A DNA stretch of 64,000 nt, taken from positions 121,882-185,881 of the forward strand of contig NZ_AOMC01000152.1 in assembly GCF_000336695.1 (NCBI RefSeq), written 5' to 3'. Shown here piece after piece: positions 56,862 to 64,000 of this stretch. Position 1 is the first letter of the stretch. Each line of letters opens with the position of its first letter. Origin of the DNA: Halococcus morrhuae DSM 1307 (GTDB lineage: Archaea > Halobacteriota > Halobacteria > Halobacteriales > Halococcaceae). Under the pieces are notes generated by a model that did no database searches, was not told where the DNA came from, and saw nothing but the letters and a program-made list of their open reading frames with translations. The translations under genes and the position numbers were made by a program.

Positions 56862-57920
56862 GTGAACGACCGACAACGTACGTTTCTGGACGAACTGCTC
56901 ACGACGCCGAGCCCGTCGGGTTTCGAAACCCGCGGCCAGCGCGTCTGGATCGACTACGTGAGCGAGTTCGCGGATGAGGTGCGAACCGATTCGTACGGCA
57001 ACGCCATCGCCGTCCTGGAAGGAGCGAGCGATGCACCGACCGTCGCGCTGACCGGCCACGCCGACGAGATCGGCTTCGTCGTGCGCGACATCGACGGTGA
57101 GGGGTTCATCAGGATCGGTGCCATCGGCGGTGCCGACAAGACCGTCTCGCGCGGCCAACACGTCACGATCCACGCCGCCGACGGCCCGATCGAGGGCGTC
57201 ATCGGCCAGACAGCGATCCACCTCCGCGACGACCACGAAACTGCCGAGATCGAGGACCAACACGTCGACATCGGCGTCGCGGACGAGGAACGCGCACGGG
57301 AGCTGATCGCAGTCGGCGATCCGATCACGATCGAGAGCACGATCAGCGAGCTCGACGACAGCCGGCTCGCCGCCCGTGGCATGGACAACCGCATCGGCAC
57401 GTGGGCCGCCGCGGAGGGACTGCGCCGCGCGAGCGAGGCCGATGTCGACGCGACGGTCTCCGCCGTGAGCACCGTCCAGGAGGAGGTCGGCCTGCAGGGG
57501 GCGAAGATGATCGGTTTCGAGCTCGCGCCCGACGCGGCGATCGTCGTCGACGTCACCCACGCGACCGACGATCCAGGGACGCCCGGCAACCGCAGTACGG
57601 GCGTCGAGCTCGGCGACGGACCAGTCATTGCCCGCGGCGGGGCGAACCACCCCGCTCTGGTCGACGCACTGCGCGAGAGCGCGGACGCGGCCGACATCGC
57701 GACCCAGCTCCAGGCGACGGGCTCGCGGACGGGCACCGACGCCGACGCCATCTTCACCGAGCGCGGCGGAATCCCGTCGCTCAATCTCGGCTTGCCGAAC
57801 CGCTACATGCACACGCCCGTCGAGGTCATCGACACCGACGATCTCGACGCGCTCGCCGACCTGCTCGGCACGTTCGCGGCCGACGTCGAGACCGACGATA
57901 CGTTCGCCGTCGAGATCTAG
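56862..57920 (+). CDS. M42-family metallopeptidase
   Basis: The 352-residue protein is a glutamyl-aminopeptidase/FrvX-type M42 enzyme. Metal ligands are seen in VALTGHADEIGFVVRDIDGE (His), RLAARGMDNRIGTWAAAEGL (Asp), VSAVSTVQEEVGLQGAKMIG (Glu pair) and AIVVDVTHATDDPGTPGN (Asp), and NLGLPNRYMHTPVEVIDTDD (His). The start is GTG 56862 (VNDRQRTFLDELLTTPSPSG), typical for the family; upstream residues are not conserved. It probably trims peptides as a large tetrahedral complex. The gene leads toward the lsm cluster. Confidence 0.9.
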   Translation: MNDRQRTFLDELLTTPSPSGFETRGQRVWIDYVSEFADEVRTDSYGNAIAVLEGASDAPTVALTGHADEIGFVVRDIDGEGFIRIGAIGGADKTVSRGQHVTIHAADGPIEGVIGQTAIHLRDDHETAEIEDQHVDIGVADEERARELIAVGDPITIESTISELDDSRLAARGMDNRIGTWAAAEGLRRASEADVDATVSAVSTVQEEVGLQGAKMIGFELAPDAAIVVDVTHATDDPGTPGNRSTGVELGDGPVIARGGANHPALVDALRESADAADIATQLQATGSRTGTDADAIFTERGGIPSLNLGLPNRYMHTPVEVIDTDDLDALADLLGTFAADVETDDTFAVEI

Positions 57921-57940
57921 GGCCGTACGCCGGTCGGTAC

Positions 57941-57946
57941 GTTTAA
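57941..57946 (+). promoter_or_regulatory. TATA box of the lsm-rpl37e-purF operon
   Basis: GTTTAA is centred 28 bp before the lsm ATG, giving a leaderless three-gene mRNA. Confidence 0.55.
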
Positions 57947-57971
57947 GAGCGCAACCCGGCGAGTGGGCCGT

Positions 57972-58208
57972 ATGAGTGGACGCCCCCTCGACGTACTCGA
58001 AGCGAACCTCGGCGACGGCGTCGCCGTCCGGCTGAAGGACGGCGCGACCTACACGGGCGAGCTCGGCGGCTACGACCAGCATCTGAACGTCGTGCTCGAA
58101 CCTGCAGGCGGCGATTCCGAGCCGTCGGCCGGCGAGGACGAGGCGACGGAGACGGTCGAGAGCACAACGATTATCCGCGGCGACAACGTCGTCTCGATAA
58201 CACCATGA
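57972..58208 (+). CDS. lsm: Archaeal Sm/Lsm RNA-binding protein
   Basis: The 78-residue protein carries Sm1 ([20 protein letters not shown] with QHLNVVLE) and Sm2 ([15 protein letters not shown]). The loop between the motifs is acidic ([18 protein letters not shown]). It should form heptameric rings binding U-rich and small RNAs (Hfq-like role). ATG 57972 follows the TATA box by about 28 bp. The stop overlaps the L37e start by four bases. Confidence 0.95.
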   Translation: MSGRPLDVLEANLGDGVAVRLKDGATYTGELGGYDQHLNVVLEPAGGDSEPSAGEDEATETVESTTIIRGDNVVSITP

Positions 58209-58378
58209 CATCCGGCGGAACGTCGTCCCAAGGGAAGAAGAACAAGACCGTTCACGTGAAATGTCGCCGCTGTGGCGAGGCCTCCTACCACAAGACGAAG
58301 AAGGTCTGTTCGTCCTGTGGCTTCGGGAAGTCCGCCAAACGGCGCGACTACGAGTGGCAGGAGAAAGCCGGCGAGTAA
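58205..58378 (+). CDS. rpl37e: 50S ribosomal protein L37e
   Basis: The 57-residue zinc-ribbon ribosomal protein, not prominent because it is so short: [20 protein letters not shown], then [20 protein letters not shown] and [16 protein letters not shown]. The four cysteines (CxxC...CxxC) bind zinc. It overlaps lsm by ATGA, and its stop overlaps the purF start (TAATG). The lsm-L37e linkage is widespread in archaea. Confidence 0.97.
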   Translation: MTSGGTSSQGKKNKTVHVKCRRCGEASYHKTKKVCSSCGFGKSAKRRDYEWQEKAGE

Positions 58379-59799
58379 TGGACGAGAAGTGCGGCGTCGT
58401 CGGCGTCTCACTTTCCGACCGCGCCGCCGCCCGCCCCCTTTACTACGCGCTGTACGCCCTCCAGCACCGCGGCCAGGAATCGGCGGGCATCATCACCCAC
58501 GACGGGTTCCAGCAGCACTCCCACGTCGAGATGGGACTGGTCGGCGACGCCTTCGATCCCGACGACATCGCCGAACTCAACGGCTCGAACGGGATCGGTC
58601 ACGTCCGCTATCCGACCGCCGGCAGCGTCGATACCGCCTGCGCACAGCCGTTCTCGGTCTCGTTCAAGAGCGGCTCGCTCGGCCTCTCGCACAACGGCAA
58701 CCTCGTCAATGCGGGTGCGCTCCGCGACGAGCTCGCCGGAATGGGCCACGCCTTTACCTCCGACGGCGACACCGAGGTCATCGCTCACGACCTCGCGCGC
58801 AACCTCCTCGACGCGGATCTCGTGACCGCCGTCGAGGAGACGATGGCCACGGTCCACGGCTCGTACTCGCTGGCGGTGATGCACGACGACCGCGTGCTCG
58901 GGCTCAGGGATCCACAGGGTAATCGACCGCTCTGTCTCGGCGAACTCGACGACGGCTACGTGCTCGCCAGCGAGAGCGCCGCCATCGATGCGCTCAACGG
59001 CGAGCTCATCAGGGACGTGGAGCCGGGCGAACTGATCGTGCTCAACCCCGACGGTACGGGCTACGAGAGCCACCGACTCACCGACCCCGACAACACCGCA
59101 CGCTGTTTCTTCGAACACGTCTACTTTGCCAGACCCGATTCGACCGTCGACGGCAAGCTCGTCTACGAGGCGCGCCGCGAGCTCGGCCGCGGGCTCTGGG
59201 CCGAGAACGGCATCGATACCGACGTCGTGATGCCCGTCCCCGACTCGGGACGGGCCTTTGCCTCGGGCTACGCCGAAGCCGCCAACGAGGACGGCGGCAG
59301 TGTCGAGTTCGCCGAGGGACTGATGAAAAACCGGTACGTGGGCCGCACGTTCATCATGCCGAGCCAGGACGAGCGCGAGCGCGCCGTTCGGCTCAAGCTC
59401 AACCCGATCAAATCGACCGTCGAGGGCAAGACCGTCACGCTGATCGACGACTCGATCGTCCGCGGGACGACCTCGACCCAACTGGTCGAACTGCTCCACG
59501 ACGTCGGTGCCGCGGAGGTCCATCTCCGCATCGGCTCGCCGCCGATCGTCGCGCCCTGCTACATGGGCATCGACATGGCGAGTCGCGACGAGCTCATCGC
59601 CGCCGGGAAGACCGTCGAGGAGGTCCGGGAGGTGATCGGTGCCGACAGCCTCGGCTACCTCTCGCCCGCGTCGATCGCCGACGCGCTCGACACGGCGCGC
59701 GAGGACCTCTGTATGGGCTGTGTAACCGGCGAGTACCCCTACGATATCGACGGCGAGGAAACCGACCGCGCCGTCAGCCGACCGGTCATCGGCGACTGA
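58378..59799 (+). CDS. purF: Amidophosphoribosyltransferase
   Basis: The 473-residue enzyme starts purine synthesis by forming phosphoribosylamine. The Ntn glutaminase domain has the catalytic cysteine at residue 5 ([15 protein letters not shown]) after a short propeptide. The active-site block is HRGQESAGIITHDGF, then GSNGIGHVRYPTAGSVD, SHNGNLVN. The PRTase domain has VTLIDDSIVRGTTSTQLVEL (PRPP loop) and VMPVPDSGRAFASGYAEAAN. Start ATG 58378 overlaps L37e stop. Its stop touches the stop of the converging hydrolase. Confidence 0.96.
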   Translation: MDEKCGVVGVSLSDRAAARPLYYALYALQHRGQESAGIITHDGFQQHSHVEMGLVGDAFDPDDIAELNGSNGIGHVRYPTAGSVDTACAQPFSVSFKSGSLGLSHNGNLVNAGALRDELAGMGHAFTSDGDTEVIAHDLARNLLDADLVTAVEETMATVHGSYSLAVMHDDRVLGLRDPQGNRPLCLGELDDGYVLASESAAIDALNGELIRDVEPGELIVLNPDGTGYESHRLTDPDNTARCFFEHVYFARPDSTVDGKLVYEARRELGRGLWAENGIDTDVVMPVPDSGRAFASGYAEAANEDGGSVEFAEGLMKNRYVGRTFIMPSQDERERAVRLKLNPIKSTVEGKTVTLIDDSIVRGTTSTQLVELLHDVGAAEVHLRIGSPPIVAPCYMGIDMASRDELIAAGKTVEEVREVIGADSLGYLSPASIADALDTAREDLCMGCVTGEYPYDIDGEETDRAVSRPVIGD

Positions 59800-60615
59800 T
59801 CAGTAGACATCCTCCAGAAACGATCGGATGGCCGCGGTCGCCGCTTCCGGGTTCTCCGTGTTCGAGCTGTGGCCAGCCTCGGGAATCAGTTCCTGGCGAG
59901 CGTCGGGAAGCGCGTCGAGCATCGATTCGGTGCGCTCGGGTTCGAGCGAGACGTCCTCCACGCCGTGGACCGAGAGCACGGGCACGTCGATGGCCGACAG
60001 TTCGTCGGTGAAATCCGGCCGATCGAGCCACGAGTGCATCTCCCGATAGAACCCCTCCGGCGGGTAGGTCCGCCAGCGCTCGACCCAGTGCTCGACGAGT
60101 TCAGGGTTCTCCTCCAGCGTCGTCGCGCCGAACAGCTGGTTTTTCGCGACGTCGATTAGGTGATCGGCGAACGCACCGTCCGCGCGGATCTGTGCGGCCA
60201 TCTGTCGGTACTGCTCGCGCTCCTCGTCGGTGTGGGGTTCGGCGATGGCGTCGATCAGGACGATACCTGACAGTTGTTCGAGATAGCGCTCGGCGAAGCG
60301 CAGCGTCATGAACCCGCCCATCGACATCCCACAGAGGACGAACGTGTCGATGTCGAGCGCGTCGGTCAAAGCGTCGACGTCGTCGGCCAGATCGTAGAGA
60401 TCGTACTCGGTCGCGTACTGGTCGGTGCGCGCCCGGAGATCGTAGGCCACCGCCCGGTAGTCGTCGCTGAGAGCGTCGATCTGCGGGTCGTACATCGTCC
60501 GATCCATCAGCGTCCCGTGCGCGAAGACGATCGCCGGCCCCTCGCCGCGATCGGTCACGACCGTCTCCGGGCGCAGTCGGTACCGCTCGGTCGCCGTCTC
60601 GCTCGATTCAGGCAT
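59800..60615 (-). CDS. Alpha/beta hydrolase
   Basis: The 271-residue protein shows oxyanion turn VFAHGTLMDRTMYDPQIDAL, nucleophile elbow FVLCGMSMGGFMTLRFAERY (Ser in GMSMGG), an acidic residue region in VLSVHGVEDVSLEPERTESM and the catalytic histidine in LIPEAGHSSNTENPEAATAA. The lid around EEREQYRQMAAQIRADGAFA is helical. Substrate unknown; the family includes esterases, peroxidases and 3-oxoadipate enol-lactonases. It is 123 bp from tRNA-Leu. Confidence 0.88.
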   Translation of the reverse strand: MPESSETATERYRLRPETVVTDRGEGPAIVFAHGTLMDRTMYDPQIDALSDDYRAVAYDLRARTDQYATEYDLYDLADDVDALTDALDIDTFVLCGMSMGGFMTLRFAERYLEQLSGIVLIDAIAEPHTDEEREQYRQMAAQIRADGAFADHLIDVAKNQLFGATTLEENPELVEHWVERWRTYPPEGFYREMHSWLDRPDFTDELSAIDVPVLSVHGVEDVSLEPERTESMLDALPDARQELIPEAGHSSNTENPEAATAAIRSFLEDVY

Positions 60616-60706
60616 GACAATGACACGGCTGCGGGCGGCTTATAGCTAGGCGCGTGTGCTCCGGGAACGTGCAATCGTCCGACAGGGAGCAGTGAGATGG
60701 AAGCGC

Positions 60707-60713
60707 TTTTATT
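60707..60713 (+). promoter_or_regulatory. TATA box of tRNA-Leu
   Basis: TTTTATT lies centred 29 bp before the tRNA 5' end, the standard archaeal tRNA promoter position. Confidence 0.6.
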
Positions 60714-60738
60714 GGGCCGGGCGATACCAACGACTCGC

Positions 60739-60823
60739 GCGTGGGTAGCCAAGCTAGGCCAACGGCGCAGCGTTGAGGGCGCTGTCCTGTAGAGGTCCGC
60801 CGGTTCAAATCCGGTCCCACGCA
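60739..60823 (+). tRNA. tRNA-Leu (GAG anticodon)
   Basis: The 85-nt tRNA has acceptor GCGTGGG/CCCACGC with discriminator A, a long D-arm (TAGCCAAGCTAGGCCAACGGC), anticodon stem CAGCG/CGCTG around loop TTGAGGG (anticodon GAG), a long variable arm (TCCTGTAGAGGT) as in class II tRNAs, and T-loop GGTTCAAATCC. CCA is not encoded. A T4 tract follows at 60830-60833. Confidence 0.95.
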
Positions 60824-60829
60824 TCCACC

Positions 60830-61183
60830 TTTTGCTGCGCTTCGCTCGCTAGCGCTCGCTTCGCTGGCAAAATCTGGACCAAAAGCCAGCGTCACCCCAC
60901 TCACTTCGTTCGGGGGTTCCTCGGCCCGCTCACTCGCGTCGCTCGTTCGCGGTTCGATACCTATAGCAACCGCAGACCGCACAGCACCACAGAAGCCCTC
61001 ACTCGCTCCCTCCGGAAGAGCTTCGCTCTTCCGTGCTCTCGTTCGCCTTCGGCTCACGAGAACTCCGGTCGCTCGTTCGCCCTTCATCCACCAGGAGAGC
61101 ATACTCTCCTGAGCCTCGGCTCGTTCCACTCGCCGAGACACCAAGGTCAGCAGGCCGCACAGCAACTCCGCAACCGCACAGCA
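60830..61183 (+). repeat. Dispersed intergenic repeat, copy E (longest copy)
   Basis: It begins at the T tract after tRNA-Leu. The 5' arm is CAAAATCTGGACCAAAAGCC (60868-60887) with CGTCACCCCACTCACTTCG; the central block CCGCACAGCACCACAGAAGC leads to a hairpin GGAAGAGC-TTC-GCTCTTCC (61014-61032) and more dyads. The conserved end TTCATCCACCAGGAGAGCAT runs 61083-61102, where CAGGAGAG pairs with CTCTCCTG (61092-61111). A CCGCA-rich tail reaches the prenyl synthase stop. Its orientation follows tRNA-Leu. Confidence 0.8.
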
Positions 61184-61189
61184 GCCGAC

Positions 61190-62254
61190 TCAAACGTCGC
61201 GTTCGACGACAAATCGGGTGAAATCGGCGAGGTTTTCGGCGGGTTCGTCGGCGAGGTCGAGTTCGGCGAGATGGTCGCGTGCTTCGGTGGCGATATCGAG
61301 GGCACACTCGCGGGCGTAGGCGACGCTATCGGTTTCCTCGAAGATAGTGATGACCTCGGCGATCTCCTCGGTGCTGTTCTCGTCGGCCCAAAGCAGTTCT
61401 TCGAGCCTGGCGGCGCGTTCTGGATCGGCCTCGCGAGCGGCGTGGATCGCCATCAGCGTCTTCTTGCCCTCACGGACGTCGTTGCCGATCCCCTTGCCGA
61501 ACGCGCCGCCGGCCTCGGTGGCGGTCTCGACGTCCAGGATGTCGTCGCCGATCTGGAAGGCGATCGACATCAGTTCGGCGTAGCGTGCGGCGTGGTGTTC
61601 GACCTCCTCAGGCTGGTCGGTGAGGATCGTGGCCAGCCGGGCGACGATGCGCCCGAGACAGCCGGTCTTGCACGCACACATTTCGAGATACTGTTGCTCG
61701 GAGATCTCGATTGCCTGCTGGTTGTGCCAGTGGATGTCCATCCCCTGACCGAGATGCGTCCGATTCAGTTCGTGCATCAGCATTTCGTAGATCGCGAGGC
61801 GGGTGTCGGGCGCGAGGTCGGCAGGGTCGCGCGAGACGATCTTGAGCGGGAAGAAGTACATCGCGTTGCCAGCGTTGAGTGCGACGTCGGTTCCGAACTC
61901 GTGGTGGAGTGCCGATTCGCCGCGGCGCATCGTCGCGCCGTCCTCGACGTCGTCGACGATGATCGTCCCGTTGTGGAGAATTTCCGGAATGCAGGCGTAG
62001 GGCAGATACTCGTGCGGGTCGGCACCGAACCCCTCGATGAGTAGACAGCAGACGACCGCACGCCAGCGCTTGCCACCGCGATCGAGCAGCGCCCAGACGG
62101 GATCGGAGAGCGCGTGCTGGATCGCCGTCGCGTCGTAGTCGTAGGTCGGTGGGCCGAAGAACGACGTCGCGTAGTCGGCACCGGTCTCGCGTGGCAGCAG
62201 CCGCTCGATCTCCTCGTCGATGACCGGCCGCCACGCCGCGAGCACGTCGCGCAT
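61190..62254 (-). CDS. idsA: Polyprenyl (geranylgeranyl-type) diphosphate synthase
   Basis: The 354-residue trans-prenyltransferase has the first aspartate-rich motif TIIVDDVEDGATMRRGESAL (DDVED) and the second IAFQIGDDILDVETATEAGG (GDDILD). RGGKRWRAVVCCLLIEGFGA binds IPP. The residues before the first motif (PEILHNGT) set chain length but I cannot derive it. It supplies C20 or longer isoprenoid diphosphates for archaeal lipids, downstream of HmgA (encoded elsewhere in this window). Start ATG 62254, 88 bp from the divergent M28 gene. Confidence 0.9.
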   Translation of the reverse strand: MRDVLAAWRPVIDEEIERLLPRETGADYATSFFGPPTYDYDATAIQHALSDPVWALLDRGGKRWRAVVCCLLIEGFGADPHEYLPYACIPEILHNGTIIVDDVEDGATMRRGESALHHEFGTDVALNAGNAMYFFPLKIVSRDPADLAPDTRLAIYEMLMHELNRTHLGQGMDIHWHNQQAIEISEQQYLEMCACKTGCLGRIVARLATILTDQPEEVEHHAARYAELMSIAFQIGDDILDVETATEAGGAFGKGIGNDVREGKKTLMAIHAAREADPERAARLEELLWADENSTEEIAEVITIFEETDSVAYARECALDIATEARDHLAELDLADEPAENLADFTRFVVERDV

Positions 62255-62342
62255 ACACCGAACGGGTCGGGGACGAGCTAAAAAGGCTCGCTCTCACCCG
62301 CGAAGACGAAACGCTTAGCACGCGCTCGCCGGCAGCTATCCC

Positions 62343-63644
62343 ATGCACGACTGGATCGGCGAGACGTTCACGAGCGACGCGGGCTGGAACCATCTCGAAA
62401 CGCTCGTCGACATCGGCAACCGCATGGCTGGCAGCGAGGGCGAGCGCCGCGCCGCAGCAGCCACTCGCGACGCACTCGCCGACGCCGGCGCGCGAAACGC
62501 ACGATTGGAGGAGTTCGACATCCAGGGCTGGACGCGCGGCGAGAGCACGATCCGCGCGGGCGACACCGACGCCGCCTGCATCGCGCTCCCGCGAAGCCCG
62601 AACGCCGACGCGACCGGCGAACTCGTCGATCTCGGCTACGGTCTCCCCGAGGATTTCGCGGATCGCGACATCGAGGGCGAGATCGTGATGGTCGCGAGCG
62701 ACGTACCCGACCACCACGACCGGTTCGTCCATCGCAGCGAGAAGTACCACCGCGCGGTCGCTGGCGGAGCGAGTGCGTTCGTCTTCCGCAATCACGTTCC
62801 TGGCCAGCTCCCACCCACGGGGAGCGTCGCTGGTGCCGACGGTCCGATCGGCGAGATACCGGCCGTCGGCGTCTCGAAGGAGGTCGGCGCACGCCTCGGA
62901 CGGCGATACGACGGAAAGCAGGTGAGCGTCGCGGTCGAGGCCGAGATCCACGACGCGACGAGTCAGAACGTTCACGCCGAGCTCGGACCGCAGAGCGACG
63001 AACGAGTGCTCGTGACGAGCCACGTCGACGCCCACGACATCGCTGAGGGCGCGATGGACAACGGCGCGGGCACGGCGATGGTCGTCGAACTCGCCCGTGC
63101 GCTCGCCGAGCGGGAGGACGAGCTCGACATTACTGTGGAATTCGTCGCGTTCGGTGCCGAGGAGGTCGGGCTCTGTGGCTCGGAGTATCTGGCCGCGGAG
63201 ACCGATCTCGATTCGATGAAGGCGATCCTCAACAACGATGGCGTCGTCGCCGGGCGCACGCTGGCGCTGCTGACGCATGGCTTCGACGAACTCGGTGCGG
63301 TCGCGGAGGAGGTTGCCGATCGCTTCGATCACCCGATGAAGACCGTTCCGAAACAGGGCCCCCACAGCGATCACTGGCCGTTCGTCCGCTGGGGCGTACC
63401 GAGCTACCACGTCAAGAGCGACACGGGACCCGACCGCGGCTGGGGCCACACCCACGCCGACACGCTCGACAAGCTCGACTCGCGCACGTTCCGCGAGCAG
63501 GCGATCCTCCTCACCGAACTCGCCGTCTCGCTCGCCGACGACGAATTCACGGTTTCCCGCGCCGACCCCGACGAGATCGCGGCCGCGCTCGAAGCCGAGG
63601 GCGAGGCCGCCGGGATGAAAGTCACCGGCGAGTGGCCGTACTGA
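62343..63644 (+). CDS. M28-family metallopeptidase with PA domain
   Basis: The 433-residue aminopeptidase has a PA-type insertion (about 95-190; DIEGEIVMVASDVPDHHDRF, AGGASAFVFRNHVPGQLPPT) and a M28 catalytic core: VLVTSHVDAHDIAEGAMDNG (His, Asp), EFVAFGAEEVGLCGSEYLAA (catalytic Glu and metal Glu), and HSDHWPFVRWGVPSYHVKSD. A later His is in GWGHTHADTLDKLDSRTFRE. No signal peptide is evident, so it may act in the cytoplasm. Ends 43 bp before the thioesterase. Confidence 0.92.
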   Translation: MHDWIGETFTSDAGWNHLETLVDIGNRMAGSEGERRAAAATRDALADAGARNARLEEFDIQGWTRGESTIRAGDTDAACIALPRSPNADATGELVDLGYGLPEDFADRDIEGEIVMVASDVPDHHDRFVHRSEKYHRAVAGGASAFVFRNHVPGQLPPTGSVAGADGPIGEIPAVGVSKEVGARLGRRYDGKQVSVAVEAEIHDATSQNVHAELGPQSDERVLVTSHVDAHDIAEGAMDNGAGTAMVVELARALAEREDELDITVEFVAFGAEEVGLCGSEYLAAETDLDSMKAILNNDGVVAGRTLALLTHGFDELGAVAEEVADRFDHPMKTVPKQGPHSDHWPFVRWGVPSYHVKSDTGPDRGWGHTHADTLDKLDSRTFREQAILLTELAVSLADDEFTVSRADPDEIAAALEAEGEAAGMKVTGEWPY

Positions 63645-63687
63645 AGGAGATACAGCAGGCTCATTCCGCTGCGCGCGAAGGACCGAT

Positions 63688-64000
63688 ATGACCGATCTGC
63701 GATCGACCTACATCGAGAACCGGGAGATGGTCCAGCCCAACCACGCGAACAACCTCCAGAGCGTCCACGGTGGCAACGTGATGAAGTGGATGGACGAGAT
63801 CGGCGCGATGAGCGCGATGCGGTTCGCGGGCAACTCCTGTGTCACCGCACGAATCAATCAGGTCGACTTCGAGCGCCCCATCCGTGTGGGCGACGTCGCG
63901 CTCATCGAATCCTACGTCTATCAGGCCGGCCGGACGAGCGTCCACGTCCGCCTCCAGACCTACCGCGAGGACATCACCAGCGGGGAGCGCGAGAAGACCA
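63688..64000 (+). CDS. Hotdog-fold acyl-CoA thioesterase, partial
   Basis: The first 104 residues are inside the window, truncated at the right edge. It begins MTDLRSTYIENREMVQPNHA and continues NNLQSVHGGNVMKWMDEIGA then MSAMRFAGNSCVTARINQVD. The PNHAN-x-x-x-x-VHGG block and the acidic residue in KWMDEIGA match YciA/BFIT-type acyl-CoA thioesterases. FERPIRVGDVALIESYVYQA continues the fold. The rest of the gene lies outside the window. Confidence 0.85.
   Translation, partial: MTDLRSTYIENREMVQPNHANNLQSVHGGNVMKWMDEIGAMSAMRFAGNSCVTARINQVDFERPIRVGDVALIESYVYQAGRTSVHVRLQTYREDITSGEREKT

Overview
The window is a GC-rich chromosomal segment from a haloarchaeon (class Halobacteria). Evidence: strongly acidic predicted proteins; archaeal-only genes (DNA topoisomerase VI A/B, Lsm, L37e, Trm112, PAC2-type proteasome-assembly protein, class I HMG-CoA reductase, fused-type pyruvate:ferredoxin oxidoreductase); a bacterial-type gyrase, as haloarchaea carry; many promoters with a TATA box 25-32 bp from the start codon, implying leaderless or near-leaderless mRNAs; and tRNA genes without an encoded CCA. 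The genus cannot be fixed from sequence alone. I see no rRNA, CRISPR array, transposase, integrase or provirus, so this is a core-genome region.

Layout. 0.2-7.5 kb: membrane protein, a split NSUN/RsmF-type rRNA methyltransferase (catalytic and PUA subunits), PAC2 chaperone, methionine aminopeptidase, Ntn asparaginase, isocitrate dehydrogenase, cupin. 7.6-11.7 kb: zinc-ribbon/winged-helix protein, then a LolA-like secreted protein divergent from a LolD/MacB-type ABC transporter. 11.7-20.7 kb: HMG-CoA reductase, amidohydrolase, nadA-nadB-nadC, phosphoglycerate mutase, UspA. 20.7-33.3 kb: GCS2-family ligase-like protein, a DUF433/DUF5615 toxin-antitoxin-like pair, top6B-top6A divergent from gyrB-gyrA, cysS. 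33.3-41.4 kb: two-domain CbiX with a DR2241-type Fe-S protein, Trm112, purA, small regulators, an Lrp regulator. 41.4-47.4 kb: porA-porB, a polyprenyl-phosphate sugar transferase, tRNA-Gly, a Trm9-like methyltransferase. 47.5-54.5 kb: glmM and a complete BMP-type (nucleoside) ABC importer operon. 54.7-64 kb: NTF2-like protein, F420-associated metalloprotease-like protein, M42 peptidase, lsm-rpl37e-purF, alpha/beta hydrolase, tRNA-Leu, prenyl synthase, M28 peptidase and a partial hotdog thioesterase.

Working together. NadA/B/C form the aspartate-to-NaMN pathway. PorA/B, Icd and GpmI belong to central carbon metabolism, HmgA and the prenyl synthase to archaeal lipid synthesis. PurA and PurF belong to purine synthesis, and the BMP importer probably brings in nucleosides. 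The NSUN/PUA pair, Trm112, the Trm9-like enzyme, Lsm, L37e, CysS and two tRNAs form a translation and RNA-modification layer. Gyrase and Topo VI sit back to back around one spacer.

The most unusual feature is a five-copy intergenic repeat family (copies near 3.5, 28.8, 37.1, 40.7 and 61.0 kb). It has conserved ends and an interior of changing hairpins. In every copy it runs in the same direction as the gene whose 3' end it follows. One copy separates gyrB from gyrA. Many gene starts were moved inward from the longest open frame, because long antisense and extended frames are common at this GC content and most are spurious.
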